Assembly: GCA_900299185.1 (NCBI GenBank)
Contig: OMIV01000120.1
Location: 1-59,317, forward strand
DNA length: 59,317 nucleotides
Source of the DNA: Planctomycetaceae bacterium
GTDB lineage: Bacteria; Planctomycetota; Planctomycetia; Planctomycetales; Planctomycetaceae
Reading direction: 5' to 3'
This document shows positions 40,206-49,258 of this stretch, piece by piece. The notes under the pieces were generated by a model that was not told where the DNA came from, searched no databases, and saw only the letters and a program-made list of their open reading frames with translations. Numbering within the stretch: the first letter of the stretch is position 1; each line of letters starts with the position of its first letter. The position numbers and the translations under genes were made by a program.

Positions 40206-42371
40206 ATGGCGACTGATGACGACAAGCGATTGGGGAAGTACCTGCTGAAGTCCAAGCTGGGACAAGGCGGCATGGGGGTCGTCTATTTGGCCACCGACAC
40301 ACGCTTGCAACGAGATGTCGTGATCAAGCTGTTGCCGAAAGAACTGGCTTCCAACCCGGACGCAGTCAGAAGGTTTCTAAGAGAAGCTCGCAACGCCGCG
40401 CGACTCAATCATCCCAACGTGGTCTTGGTGCATGATGTCGACCAGCAGCGAGGCTTCACGTTCCTGGTCATGGAGTGGGTCGATGGCTGCACGGCGGCAG
40501 ACCTTTTGGCCGATGGTCCGCTGACTTGGTACGAGGCAACCTGGATTATTACCGAAGCGTGCCGAGGCTTAGCCGCAGCACACACAGCGAACTTAGTGCA
40601 TCGCGACATCAAGCCGTCCAACATCATGCAGACTCAAAGTGGTCTGGTGAAACTCGCGGACTTCGGATTGGCGAAGGCTGCTGAAGCCTCGCTCAATGTT
40701 GCCAATCCTCTCACTAAGTCCGGCACGATTCTGGGTACTCCGCACTTCATGAGTCCCGAGCAATGCCAAGGCGAGCCGCTTGATCCTCGCAGCGATTTGT
40801 ATTCGTTAGGAGCCACGTACTACGCCCTACTCACGGGCCAACCACCCTATGCCGACGCGAACCCGCTGCAGGTCATGTTCGCGCATTGCTCCAAGCCCAC
40901 GCCCGACCCGCGCACGCTCAGAGTCGATGTGCCAGATGGTTGTGCGCAAGTCGCAATGCGAGCGATGGCCAAGAACCGCAGCGATCGATTCCAGTCCGCC
41001 GACGAAATGCTTGCAGCACTGTCGCCCCTGTTGGCTCAAGAGCCGACCAACGAATTCTCTCCAGTCACACTGACCGAACTACCCAAGGTCTCGATACCGC
41101 CCTCATTGGACACGCGGATTCAGTCGAGTTCGACCGTGACTTCAACGCCTGCATCTGGAGAAGTCACACAAGTCAGCGATCGACTCGCCACAACCATCAC
41201 GAGCACTCGAGCGCCACGGCGTACTCGCCAGGTGCTTTCGCGAAACGTCGCCATCGCCTGTGTCGCTGCAATGCTTGTTACAGGCGGCTTGATTTGGTCG
41301 TTCTTCATGAAGCCTCGAACCGGCTCACTGAACCTTCAACGGACGGGGCCGGCGGCATCAGATGACGAGCCGTCAACGGCCCAATCACTTGCCGCGAATG
41401 AGTTAGGCAATTCGTTGCAGTTCATCGGCGACTTCCCTGGTCTGCGTGCTGAAGTCCGAAGTGTCGCATTCTCCAGAGACGGCAAGTCGCTCTTCACAGC
41501 TCAACGCGGCGGCAGCGTCTTGGGATGGAGCATCGACACTCGCAAGGTCACGCGTGAGTTCGTCGTCTCTTCCGACGGTGCCGACGTTGATGCCGTCGCA
41601 GTCAGCTCGCAATGGTTAGCAGCCGGCGGCTCCAACAAGGTCGTGCGTTTATGGCGATTGGATCGCGACCAACCACCGATCGAGGTCAACAAGTTCGGTG
41701 AAGCTGTCCTCTCGATCGCGATCAGTCCGAATGGCGAGCGACTGGCCGTCAGTACGAATAACTCCATCGAGCTTTATGAACTGGATGCCAAAGGCGCGCG
41801 ACGCATCGCCGAGCTTTCCAACTCGGGGCAACTGCAAGGCTTTGCGAGTTACATGGTCTATTGCTTGGCATTCTCCAGCGACAGCCGTTGGTTAGCCGCG
41901 ACGAGTTGGATTCCATCCATCGGGATCTGGGATGCATCTACCGGTGCCGCGAGTACGCGTCTCTCAATCAGTCAGCATGAGCTGATGTCGGTCGCCTTTA
42001 TGCCAGATAACTCGTCTGTGGTGTTTGGCGGCAAGGGCGATAAAGGCTTGCATGTGTGGGAGTTCTCACAGCCGAATTCCACGGCCAAGCCACTGCAATC
42101 GGGTGCCGACAACGACGCGCGAACGATGCTGACAAGGCGGCCTGGTTTGGCGATCGTCAACGGAGATTGGAACGGCGCCATCCGAGTTTACGACGTTCGT
42201 GCGGACGCCTATCTGGGGAAGTTCCAACAAGACACTTATGCCGGAGCCAGCCACATGGCGATCTCTACTGACGGTCGACTGCTGGCGACATGTGGGGGAA
42301 AAGGCACAGCCTACGACGGCGGGTATGTCCAACTTTGGAAGTTCGTGCCAGCCACAACGACAGCGCCATAG
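40206..42371 (+). CDS. Membrane Ser/Thr protein kinase with C-terminal WD40-like repeats
   Basis: A 721-aa receptor-like kinase. Kinase domain about 10-275: glycine loop LGQGGMG, Lys in VIKLL near 41, HRDIKPSN near 132, DFG near 153, SPEQ and DLYSLG. A Ser/Thr/Pro-rich linker leads to one membrane span (about 347-367, IACVAAMLVTGGLIWSFFM). Beyond it, WD40-like repeats (ARSVAFSRDGKSLF, VLSIAISPNGERLAV, YCLAFSSDSRWLAA, MSVAFMPDNSSVV, ASHMAISTDGRLLA) probably form an extracytoplasmic beta-propeller sensor. It is followed, 37 nt downstream, by an ECF sigma factor gene, the kinase-sigma pairing common in Planctomycetota. Confidence 0.93.
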   Translation: MATDDDKRLGKYLLKSKLGQGGMGVVYLATDTRLQRDVVIKLLPKELASNPDAVRRFLREARNAARLNHPNVVLVHDVDQQRGFTFLVMEWVDGCTAADLLADGPLTWYEATWIITEACRGLAAAHTANLVHRDIKPSNIMQTQSGLVKLADFGLAKAAEASLNVANPLTKSGTILGTPHFMSPEQCQGEPLDPRSDLYSLGATYYALLTGQPPYADANPLQVMFAHCSKPTPDPRTLRVDVPDGCAQVAMRAMAKNRSDRFQSADEMLAALSPLLAQEPTNEFSPVTLTELPKVSIPPSLDTRIQSSSTVTSTPASGEVTQVSDRLATTITSTRAPRRTRQVLSRNVAIACVAAMLVTGGLIWSFFMKPRTGSLNLQRTGPAASDDEPSTAQSLAANELGNSLQFIGDFPGLRAEVRSVAFSRDGKSLFTAQRGGSVLGWSIDTRKVTREFVVSSDGADVDAVAVSSQWLAAGGSNKVVRLWRLDRDQPPIEVNKFGEAVLSIAISPNGERLAVSTNNSIELYELDAKGARRIAELSNSGQLQGFASYMVYCLAFSSDSRWLAATSWIPSIGIWDASTGAASTRLSISQHELMSVAFMPDNSSVVFGGKGDKGLHVWEFSQPNSTAKPLQSGADNDARTMLTRRPGLAIVNGDWNGAIRVYDVRADAYLGKFQQDTYAGASHMAISTDGRLLATCGGKGTAYDGGYVQLWKFVPATTTAP

Positions 42372-42408
42372 ACCGCAGACGAACTAACAGCCCGAGGGAA
42401 TTCTTGGC

Positions 42409-43134
42409 ATGAGCGATCAGTCATCCGGCAGTAGTTTCAATTCCAAGCCGCTCTCGATGCTTGAGCAGATCTCGACCTGCTGGCCGATGATCAACAACCC
42501 GGTGCAGTTCGTGATGCGTTACGCGCGAGCAATCCAGAAGTACGTCGCCGCATTGGTTCGCGATCAGCACGACGCTGAAGAAGTCGCACAAGACTTTCTG
42601 CTCAAAGTGTTCGACAAAGGCTTCTGCCCCGAGAACGTTTCGCGTAGTCGTTTTCGAGACTACCTGAAAGCCGCCGTGCGCTATGTCACGCTCAGCTATT
42701 TGCGGAAACGCCGGCCCCTGCAAATGTAAGACGAACTACTCGAAGCACTCGCTCAGCCGGACTCATCTGCCGACCAAGAATGGTCCCAGCAGTGGCGTGA
42801 GTGTGTGCTTGATCGAGCCTGGCAAGCCCTCGAACTTCATCAGCGTCAATCGCCCGAGAGTCTGCATTATTCCATCCTGAAGCTGGTGACCGCCGATGCC
42901 GAAGCCAGTTCGGAAACATTGGCCCATCGATTGTCGGAACAACTCGGACGTCCTTATCGAGCTGACGCCTTTCGCCAGCAGCTCCGTCGAGCAAGACAAC
43001 ACTTCGCCAAACTCGTCATCGATGAAGTGCGTCAGACGTTGCACAACCCCAGCAACGAAAGCATCGAGCAAGAACTCATCGACCTCGACCTGATGAGCTC
43101 CGTCCGCGACTACTGGCAACAATCTGAGTCCTGA
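42409..43134 (+). pseudogene. ECF sigma factor gene interrupted by an in-frame TAA
   Basis: A sigma-70/ECF gene starting at 42409 (GAGGGAA upstream), interrupted by TAA at 42727-42729. The first 106 codons hold region 2 (YVAALVRDQHDAEEVAQDFL and a DYLKAAVRYVTLSYLRKRRP end). The same frame continues after the stop (DELLEALAQPDSSADQEWSQ) and runs to 43134, including a region 4-like helix-turn-helix segment (ADAFRQQLRRARQHFAKLV). One substitution (CAA or AAA to TAA) would restore a 241-residue protein of normal size for planctomycete sigma factors next to kinases. Options are a nonsense mutation, readthrough, an assembly error, or separate translation of the second part from a GTG at 42805. Confidence 0.85.
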
Positions 43135-43272
43135 TCGATCGCGTTGCTCTCATCAACTCAACTTGAGATGCCGAGACCTGACTGCAAACTCAATCGCCGT
43201 CCTGCCTGTCTCGGCGAACTCCGCAACTCTGCGAGATGCCTCTTCTGACTTACGCATCGAGTTCATCTGCGA

Positions 43273-44712
43273 TTACGGCTTCACGCTCCCTGCATCGGTC
43301 GGCAATTGCGAGTTCCAGGCGTCGACCAGCGAACGAAGTCGCTGCGCCGTTTCGGGATGTTCCGCGACGAGATTTCGACTCTCCGAAACATCGGCCGTTA
43401 GGTCAAACAATTGAGGCTCCGAGCCGTCGTAGTTCATGCAGAACTTCCAGCGGCCATCGCGCACGCCCAAGTCAGGATTGTCTTGCTCGATAGTTCCCGG
43501 ACGATCGGGCGGACGCCGCCAAAAGATGGGAGCACTGCGACTCTTCGAAGAATGCCCTAAGAGAGTTGCCGACAGATCTTCGCCATCGAGTGTGGTGCCA
43601 ATTGGCAGCAGCGTTTGGGTGACTGCATACAACGAGCGATTGAGATCAAGCGCGCAGAAGATCGAGTCCGCATTGATTTCGCCCACGGCATCGCGAGCCA
43701 TCATGCCCGGAGCCCATGCGATCAACGGCGAGCGAATGCCACCTTCATACAGCCAAGTCTTGCCGCCACGCAGCGGCGTCGACGAGCCCGCACCGTCCTC
43801 ATGGCCGTTATCCGACATCACCAAAATGAGTGTGTTGTCTCTTAGCGCGGGATCTTTACGAACGCTCTCAAAGAGCACGCCCAGTTGGCGATCCATCTCA
43901 GCCAACACCTCGTAATACAACGCTCGCTTGTTGCCGTTCTTGCCTGCTCGCCCAACCTGCGAAGGGAAGAACGGCGAGTGAACATCATCCGGCCACACAT
44001 TGATGTAGAAGGGACGAGCCGCTTTGCCATCAGTCGCGGTTGCCTGAGTTCGGTCAATGAACTCGACAGCGGACTTCACAAACTCGCCGGTGATTGTGGA
44101 TCGCTCTGCCCATTGAATCGTCCCGCGTCCGAGCGTCGCGGACCCGAGATCATGCTTGCGAGCAGGCTTACCATCAAAGGCATCCAGCAGCGGCAACACA
44201 CGCGGACCAAGTCCTTCGAAGTTCGTCAGCGAAGCCTCAAAGCCGTACTCGGTAATCAGCGGCGCATCAGCCACATCCCGTTGACCGCCCATGTGCCACT
44301 TGCCGAAATGGCCCGTCGCATAACCGCCGCGCTGCAACTCGCGAGCAAGCACTGGTGCCTTCAGGTCCAACCATTGAGCGACTCCACGTTGCTCGTTGGC
44401 CTTCCGATTATCGAGGTACGACGTAATGCGCCAGCGATGCGGATACTGCCCCGTCGTCAAAGCCACGCGCGACGGCGAGCAGATCGGTGCATTCACGTAG
44501 AAGCTGCGGAACCTCAGCCCTTCCTCAGCCAAGCGATCCAAGTGCGGAGTCTTTACGACCGTGCCCCCAAAGCACGACAGGTCTGCCGAACCCATGTCGT
44601 CAATCAACACCACAATCCCATTCGGCCGCCGCTCAATCGCCAAGCAATCGCTCGACATCACAGCGATCGCACAGAAGCAAGAACAGCCAACCGTCAGCAA
44701 CAGTTTCCACAT
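43273..44712 (-). CDS. Secreted sulfatase (arylsulfatase-like)
   Basis: A 479-aa exported sulfatase from ATG 44712 (AAGGG upstream; a TTG three codons earlier is less likely). The signal peptide is Cys-rich (LLTVGCSCFCAIAVM). The N-terminal metal motif reads PNGIVVLIDDMGSADLSCFGG, with one Gly more than the common RPN[IV] form. The formylglycine Cys is C78 in CSPSR, followed by VALTTGQ; GKWHMGG supplies the conserved Lys/His, and VMSDNGHE the distal metal residues. FWRRPPDRPG occurs in the C-terminal region. It lies upstream of nothing related; the neighbour is an FG-GAP protein. Substrate unknown. Confidence 0.93.
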   Translation of the reverse strand: MWKLLLTVGCSCFCAIAVMSSDCLAIERRPNGIVVLIDDMGSADLSCFGGTVVKTPHLDRLAEEGLRFRSFYVNAPICSPSRVALTTGQYPHRWRITSYLDNRKANEQRGVAQWLDLKAPVLARELQRGGYATGHFGKWHMGGQRDVADAPLITEYGFEASLTNFEGLGPRVLPLLDAFDGKPARKHDLGSATLGRGTIQWAERSTITGEFVKSAVEFIDRTQATATDGKAARPFYINVWPDDVHSPFFPSQVGRAGKNGNKRALYYEVLAEMDRQLGVLFESVRKDPALRDNTLILVMSDNGHEDGAGSSTPLRGGKTWLYEGGIRSPLIAWAPGMMARDAVGEINADSIFCALDLNRSLYAVTQTLLPIGTTLDGEDLSATLLGHSSKSRSAPIFWRRPPDRPGTIEQDNPDLGVRDGRWKFCMNYDGSEPQLFDLTADVSESRNLVAEHPETAQRLRSLVDAWNSQLPTDAGSVKP

Positions 44713-44795
44713 GAGCGGCAACCCTTAAGTGAAGATCAACGAGCGCCCAACTTCGAGGCGAGAGAGTCATCGTCTCCGTCTCATCGAACTGCTTT

Positions 44796-47072
44796 CTACG
44801 AACGCGGCACCGCTTGGCGACCTTGCTTCGTGATCTCGAAGACGCGTTCGACGAGTCCTTCTGGGTCCAGCTCGAACTCATAGTCTCGACCATCGACCGT
44901 GATGCGGCGGATGTGGCCTTGAGCGTCACGTTCCAGCGGAGTCGAGTGCCGTTGCAGGTTCACGTCGCCGTTCTCGTGCTTGTAGAGCCACGTCGTCTGG
45001 CCATCCATCGAATACACGTCGGCCATCAACAGCCATTCGTCCAACGTGCCGGTTGTGCCGCGTCGGTAGCGATCGAGGGCAAACCGAAACATGTAGTCGC
45101 TGTCGGTGAAGTATTGATTGGCCAACGACGCAATCGCCTCTTGCCGCGTCTCTAAGAAGAACGGAATGCCGAAGCGCGGTGGCCGATAGGTGGTCTCGTT
45201 GCGACAGACGTTGAAGTTGCGCTTCTGGCCGGGACCAGTCAGCCAATACTGCTCCCAAGCTTTATCCCACGAAGTCGCCATGCCGTCCCAATGACCGGCA
45301 GTTTGAAAGCGTTTCTTCGTCGCATCCCAATCAATGCGGCTTGTTACGGGGTCGCGAAAGGCCACATCGGGACCGCAGGCTTTGCGAAGATGCCTCCAGT
45401 ACTGCAGGTTGTATTTGGGCACAGCCATGAACCGAGTCGCATCGACTCGATGATTCAGTTCGTGAGCCAAGACCAATCCGAAGTAATCGTTCTTCACGCC
45501 AGGGAAGTCTTTGGGGAACGAGTTCTCGCTGCTGCCAACTTTGCCCGATTCACTCGCGAAGATGTTGACCCCGCCTGCATTTCGAACATCCAAACGCGGA
45601 CCGAGATACTCGCCGATCGTGATGACCTCCGTCACCGCGTTCACACGCCGATCGCGCAACAGCTCCGGTGAGATCTGCGACAAGTAGCTATAGAGCGTCT
45701 GCTGTTGGTTCGGCGTCGCTCGGCCGTTCTCGATGATCAGCGTTCCGAACTCGATGAGGATGTCGCGCAGCCGACCTTGGAAACCGATCGCATCAGCCAC
45801 TCGTCGACGATGGTCTGTCGCATCGGGATCACCGTCGTGACAGAGCATCATGATTGTCCAAAGTTGAAACGCGACGGACGGCACATACGGCTGCTGAGCG
45901 ACATCAATGCGTCCGTGCTTGAGCCATTGAGGGTGCTTGGTCAGCAGCGTTTGGCACCACTCGCGCACCGGGCGCCGAGTAGCAGGAGTCGTCGCGAAGC
46001 CCTCGCAATGCGCATACAGACCATGCAGTCGACCAATCAGAGCGCGACGAAACTTCTCGTCGTCCTTCATGGTCGCACCGAGGTCACTCGGGTGATCCGC
46101 CAACATCCGTTCGACGTCCTCGAACGAGCGTCGCAGCGGCACACCTTTCAGCAACCACAACTGGCCCTTGTGGCCGCCACTGACCAAGTCGATGGTGCCA
46201 TCGCCGTCCACATCACCCAGCGTGGGTGTCGTGTCGTCACCAGCGATCGAGCGTAGATCGAGCTTGCCATCCGCCGACGCCAGCGAGATCTCCGACGGAA
46301 AATCGAACGCGGTCTTGGCTGCCGATGACGATCGCATGAAGCAACCGATGGTGCCCCAGTTGATGCCGTACAACACATCGACGTGACCATCTTGATTGAG
46401 ATCAGCCAACGTCGGATGCACGTTGTAAGAAAAAGCACGAGCACGACCGCGCTCGGTCAGAGCGATGGGCTCGGCAGCGAAGCGTGGTTCGGTCTTGCTC
46501 CCGGTGTTGCGATACCAGCGGATGTCGCCGGAGAAATGACCGCTCACCAAATCGACTAAGCCATCACCGTCGCAGTCACCGGCATCTAACCTCGCCCCGC
46601 ATCCTTTCAACAATTGCAGCTCACCCGTCGCGGCCAGCACCGGTTCACGAGCCTCCAAACGAGGCTCGGTCGCAGTGCCGATGTTCTTCAGCCACGCCAC
46701 TTGATTGTCACTGTGAGCGACCACCAAGTCTCGAAGACCGTCACCCGACAGATCGACCCAACACGCACTGGTGTTGCCGCGCGAGAACTTCAGTTCCGAA
46801 CTAGCCGCCTTGACCTTGCGACCAGCTTGCCAGCGGCATTTCGTCTGAGCGTCCGCCAAGAAGATCCAGACTTGGCCGTCACCATCTCCGACCAGCAAAT
46901 CCAAGCGTTGGTCATTGTTCCAATCGACCAATCGCGTCACGGCATGTCGCTGAATGGGAGAAGCCTGACCTCCCGGAGTGATCTCGATCGCCGCTTCGAA
47001 AGTCGCAGTGCCTTCGGCAGCTTTCACGGTAAGTATCGACAAAGCCAACCACGTAAAAATGACGAATCGCAT
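44796..47072 (-). CDS. Secreted FG-GAP/VCBS repeat protein with a HExxH peptidase-like domain
   Basis: A 758-aa exported protein. Residues about 20-300 form FG-GAP/VCBS-type repeats with calcium-binding-like loops (DWNNDQRLDLLVGDGDG, DLSGDGLRDLVVAH, DAGDCDGDGLVDLVSGH, DLNQDGHVDVLYG, DVDGDGTIDLVSGG), a beta-propeller of the integrin type. The central region is unassigned. The C-terminal part contains LAHELNHRVDA near 537, a zinc-peptidase-like HExxH motif, then WDATKKRF and a region with WEQYWLTGPG. A third metal ligand cannot be assigned. I know no family with this architecture. Shares the minus strand with the sulfatase 43273-44712, 83 nt apart. Confidence 0.82.
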   Translation of the reverse strand: MRFVIFTWLALSILTVKAAEGTATFEAAIEITPGGQASPIQRHAVTRLVDWNNDQRLDLLVGDGDGQVWIFLADAQTKCRWQAGRKVKAASSELKFSRGNTSACWVDLSGDGLRDLVVAHSDNQVAWLKNIGTATEPRLEAREPVLAATGELQLLKGCGARLDAGDCDGDGLVDLVSGHFSGDIRWYRNTGSKTEPRFAAEPIALTERGRARAFSYNVHPTLADLNQDGHVDVLYGINWGTIGCFMRSSSAAKTAFDFPSEISLASADGKLDLRSIAGDDTTPTLGDVDGDGTIDLVSGGHKGQLWLLKGVPLRRSFEDVERMLADHPSDLGATMKDDEKFRRALIGRLHGLYAHCEGFATTPATRRPVREWCQTLLTKHPQWLKHGRIDVAQQPYVPSVAFQLWTIMMLCHDGDPDATDHRRRVADAIGFQGRLRDILIEFGTLIIENGRATPNQQQTLYSYLSQISPELLRDRRVNAVTEVITIGEYLGPRLDVRNAGGVNIFASESGKVGSSENSFPKDFPGVKNDYFGLVLAHELNHRVDATRFMAVPKYNLQYWRHLRKACGPDVAFRDPVTSRIDWDATKKRFQTAGHWDGMATSWDKAWEQYWLTGPGQKRNFNVCRNETTYRPPRFGIPFFLETRQEAIASLANQYFTDSDYMFRFALDRYRRGTTGTLDEWLLMADVYSMDGQTTWLYKHENGDVNLQRHSTPLERDAQGHIRRITVDGRDYEFELDPEGLVERVFEITKQGRQAVPRS

Positions 47073-47315
47073 CGGTTGTTTGCTCGGTTAAGGATTCAAT
47101 AGATGAAGCGCTGACGTTTCCAACCAAGTCGTAGCTGAAGTCGTCAGACTTCAGACTCGCTGGCTGTGGAATCTGAATTCTGACCAATTCTGCTACGGTC
47201 GATTTCGGTGCCGCGACTTTTGTCGGAATCGTCAACGATAAGTCATTCGTAGGGCACCATCGCTCGGCAATGTTGGTTCAACAATCGTGTGATCGCCACC
47301 ATCTCAAGTAAGAGA

Positions 47316-47412
47316 GGTCAGGCACTTCGGAAATTTGGAATGGGGCAGTAGAAGACTTCGTACGCGGTCGAGACTCGCTCTGCCCATTTCCGAATTTCCG
47401 AAGTGCCTGACC
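47316..47412. repeat. Large inverted repeat family H
   Basis: GGTCAGGCACTTCGGAAATT...GGGGCAG (47316-47347) and CTGCCC...GAATTTCCGAAGTGCCTGACC (47380-47412) are a nearly perfect 32-33-bp inverted repeat with a 32-nt spacer. It lies in the divergent region between the FG-GAP gene and the hydrolase at 47494. Nothing else gene-like is in 47073-47493; a short GAAGTCGTCAGACTTC palindrome occurs near 47136. Confidence 0.85.
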
Positions 47413-47493
47413 CCGCCGATTCATGCCGGACCTCTTGGTTGAAGCCACAGCGTTTTCTCTCACTCTCATTCAACTCACTCTCAAGGAAACCTC

Positions 47494-48822
47494 ATGCGTC
47501 TGATCGTGTTGCTGTTCTTCGTGTTGGTCGGTTCGGTTGCGGCTCAAGAGCCGCCGTATGTGAACTCGCTGCCTGCCGACCCGCCGTACTATCGAGTCCG
47601 TTACGAAGCTTCGACGAAGGAAGGCGAGCTGATCTTTCCCGCCAGCTACACCGTGTGGTTGCCGCCCAACGTCAAGACGCTGCGCGGCGTCGTCGTCCAT
47701 CAGCACGGCTGCGGCGAAGGCTCGTGCAAGTCCGGCCAGACCGGAGCGTTCGATCTGCATTGGCAAGCTCTGGCCAAGAAGCATGACTGCGCGTTGCTGA
47801 GTCCCGTCTACGAGCAACCGGAGAAAGCCAACTGTCAGATGTGGTGTGATCCTCGCAACGGATCCGATGTGGTGTTTCAACGAGCGTTGAAGGACTTAGG
47901 GGCGAAGTCGAATCATCCCGAACTGGCGACCGTGCCGTGGGCCTTGTGGGGACATAGCGGCGGCGGGCACTGGGCCGGTGGCATGACGTTGCTGCATCCG
48001 GATCGAGTCGCCGCAGCTTGGTTGCGATCCGGTGTGCCACCGACCGCCGCTGCTGAAGGCAAGCCAGCTCCTTACGCGATCTCAGACGCTGCCTGCCAAG
48101 TGCCTGTGATGGTCAACTTGGGAACGAAGGAAGGCGTCACCGATAAAGCCAGTCGCTTTGCCGGAGTATGGCCGGGCAACGAAGCGTTCTTCTTGAAGAT
48201 GCGGGCCAAGCACGCGTTGATCGGAGTGGCGATTGATCCCATTTCGAGCCACGACTGCGGCAACCAACGTTACCTCGCGATGGTGTGGTTAGACGCTTGC
48301 TTGAGTGCGCGATTACCGGCTCAGCCAAACGATTCACTGAAACCACTCGCGGCCAGCAACGGTTGGTTGGCTCCTCTTAACGCGGGCGACCCCAACGTGA
48401 TTGCTCCTGTCCCCGCTGCGAAGTTCACGGGTGATTTGGACAAGTCGATCTGGTTGCCCAACGAACCCATCGCCAAGGCTTGGGTGCAATACACGCAGGA
48501 CTCGGCAGTCACCGACACCACCGAGCCTCCCGCTCCGACGAACCTGAAAGTCGCGGGCAACGTGCTGACGTGGTCAGCTGACGCGGACCTCGAAAGCGGT
48601 CTGGCGAGCTTCATCATCGAGCGTGACGGCCAGTTCCTCGCCAACGCTCCCGAGCAAGGCAAGAACTCGTTCGGTCGTCCGATCTTTCAGAACTTGTCTT
48701 ACAGCGACACGCCGACTCAGCCGTTGGTCGAGATGCGTTACACCGACACCAAAGCCGAACCCGGCAAGACGCACCAGTACCGAGTCATCTCGGTCAACAC
48801 GGTCGGCCTGAAGTCGAAGTAA
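47494..48822 (+). CDS. Secreted alpha/beta hydrolase with C-terminal fibronectin III-like domain
   Basis: A 442-aa exported protein (AAGGAAA upstream; signal peptide [13 protein letters not shown]). Residues about 40-300 look like an alpha/beta hydrolase: [14 protein letters not shown] in the oxyanion region, nucleophile elbow GHSGGG near 152, and a candidate His in ISSHDCG near 250. Four extra cysteines (CGEGSCK, CQMWCDP) suggest disulfides. Residues 345-440 resemble a fibronectin type III domain ([32 protein letters not shown]). Similar proteins occur as unassigned secreted hydrolases. Substrate unknown. Followed by a large inverted repeat before the DUF1549/DUF1553 gene. Confidence 0.85.
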   Translation: MRLIVLLFFVLVGSVAAQEPPYVNSLPADPPYYRVRYEASTKEGELIFPASYTVWLPPNVKTLRGVVVHQHGCGEGSCKSGQTGAFDLHWQALAKKHDCALLSPVYEQPEKANCQMWCDPRNGSDVVFQRALKDLGAKSNHPELATVPWALWGHSGGGHWAGGMTLLHPDRVAAAWLRSGVPPTAAAEGKPAPYAISDAACQVPVMVNLGTKEGVTDKASRFAGVWPGNEAFFLKMRAKHALIGVAIDPISSHDCGNQRYLAMVWLDACLSARLPAQPNDSLKPLAASNGWLAPLNAGDPNVIAPVPAAKFTGDLDKSIWLPNEPIAKAWVQYTQDSAVTDTTEPPAPTNLKVAGNVLTWSADADLESGLASFIIERDGQFLANAPEQGKNSFGRPIFQNLSYSDTPTQPLVEMRYTDTKAEPGKTHQYRVISVNTVGLKSK

Positions 48823-48863
48823 CATTGAGAACATGGCCGCCAAAGCAGGTGAGCGAGCAAGGC

Positions 48864-49101
48864 ATTGGCCACGAAAAGCACAAGAAGTCGCAAAGAGAAT
48901 TTTCTTTCGATCATCCGCGGTGGTCGACGCAGAAATGATTTTGAACCGCTGATGAACGCTGACGGAACGCTGATGAAGACCGGGCGATCGTCATTCTCGC
49001 CTACCTCTTTTGATTAGCGTTTGATGAGCGTCCATCAGCGGTTAATTGGTTTTGATTCGTTGAACGACAGAAGTCCGACCTTCGCGCTTTTCGTGGCCAA
49101 T
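48864..49101. repeat. Large nested inverted repeat (MITE-like), family I
   Basis: Outer arms ATTGGCCACGAAAAGCAC (48864-48881) and GCGCTTTTCGTGGCCAAT (49084-49101); inner arms around TTGAACCGCTGATGAACGCT (48941-48974) and ATTAGCGTTTGATGAGCG... GCGGTTAA (49013-49044). The roughly 240-nt unit can fold into a long imperfect hairpin. No protein is encoded in 48823-49258. Confidence 0.8.
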
Positions 49102-49258
49102 CAGTTCTTACGACGCCGCCGGGCAATCGAGGCTCGACAGCCGCGAGCTTCCGACTTACGACTCGACCTCTCGCCCTGCTCGCCTCCGACACGCTCTGCG
49201 TTTCATGCGCCGGTGATGTCAGGATTCTTACTCCCGCCTCGGACCCACTGAAGCTCTG

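Noticed and set aside
42805-43134. An independent small gene starting at GTG 42805
   Set aside because: It is in the same frame as the sigma factor and carries region 4-like sequence, so it is better explained as the second half of a gene interrupted by a stop. Separate translation is not excluded.
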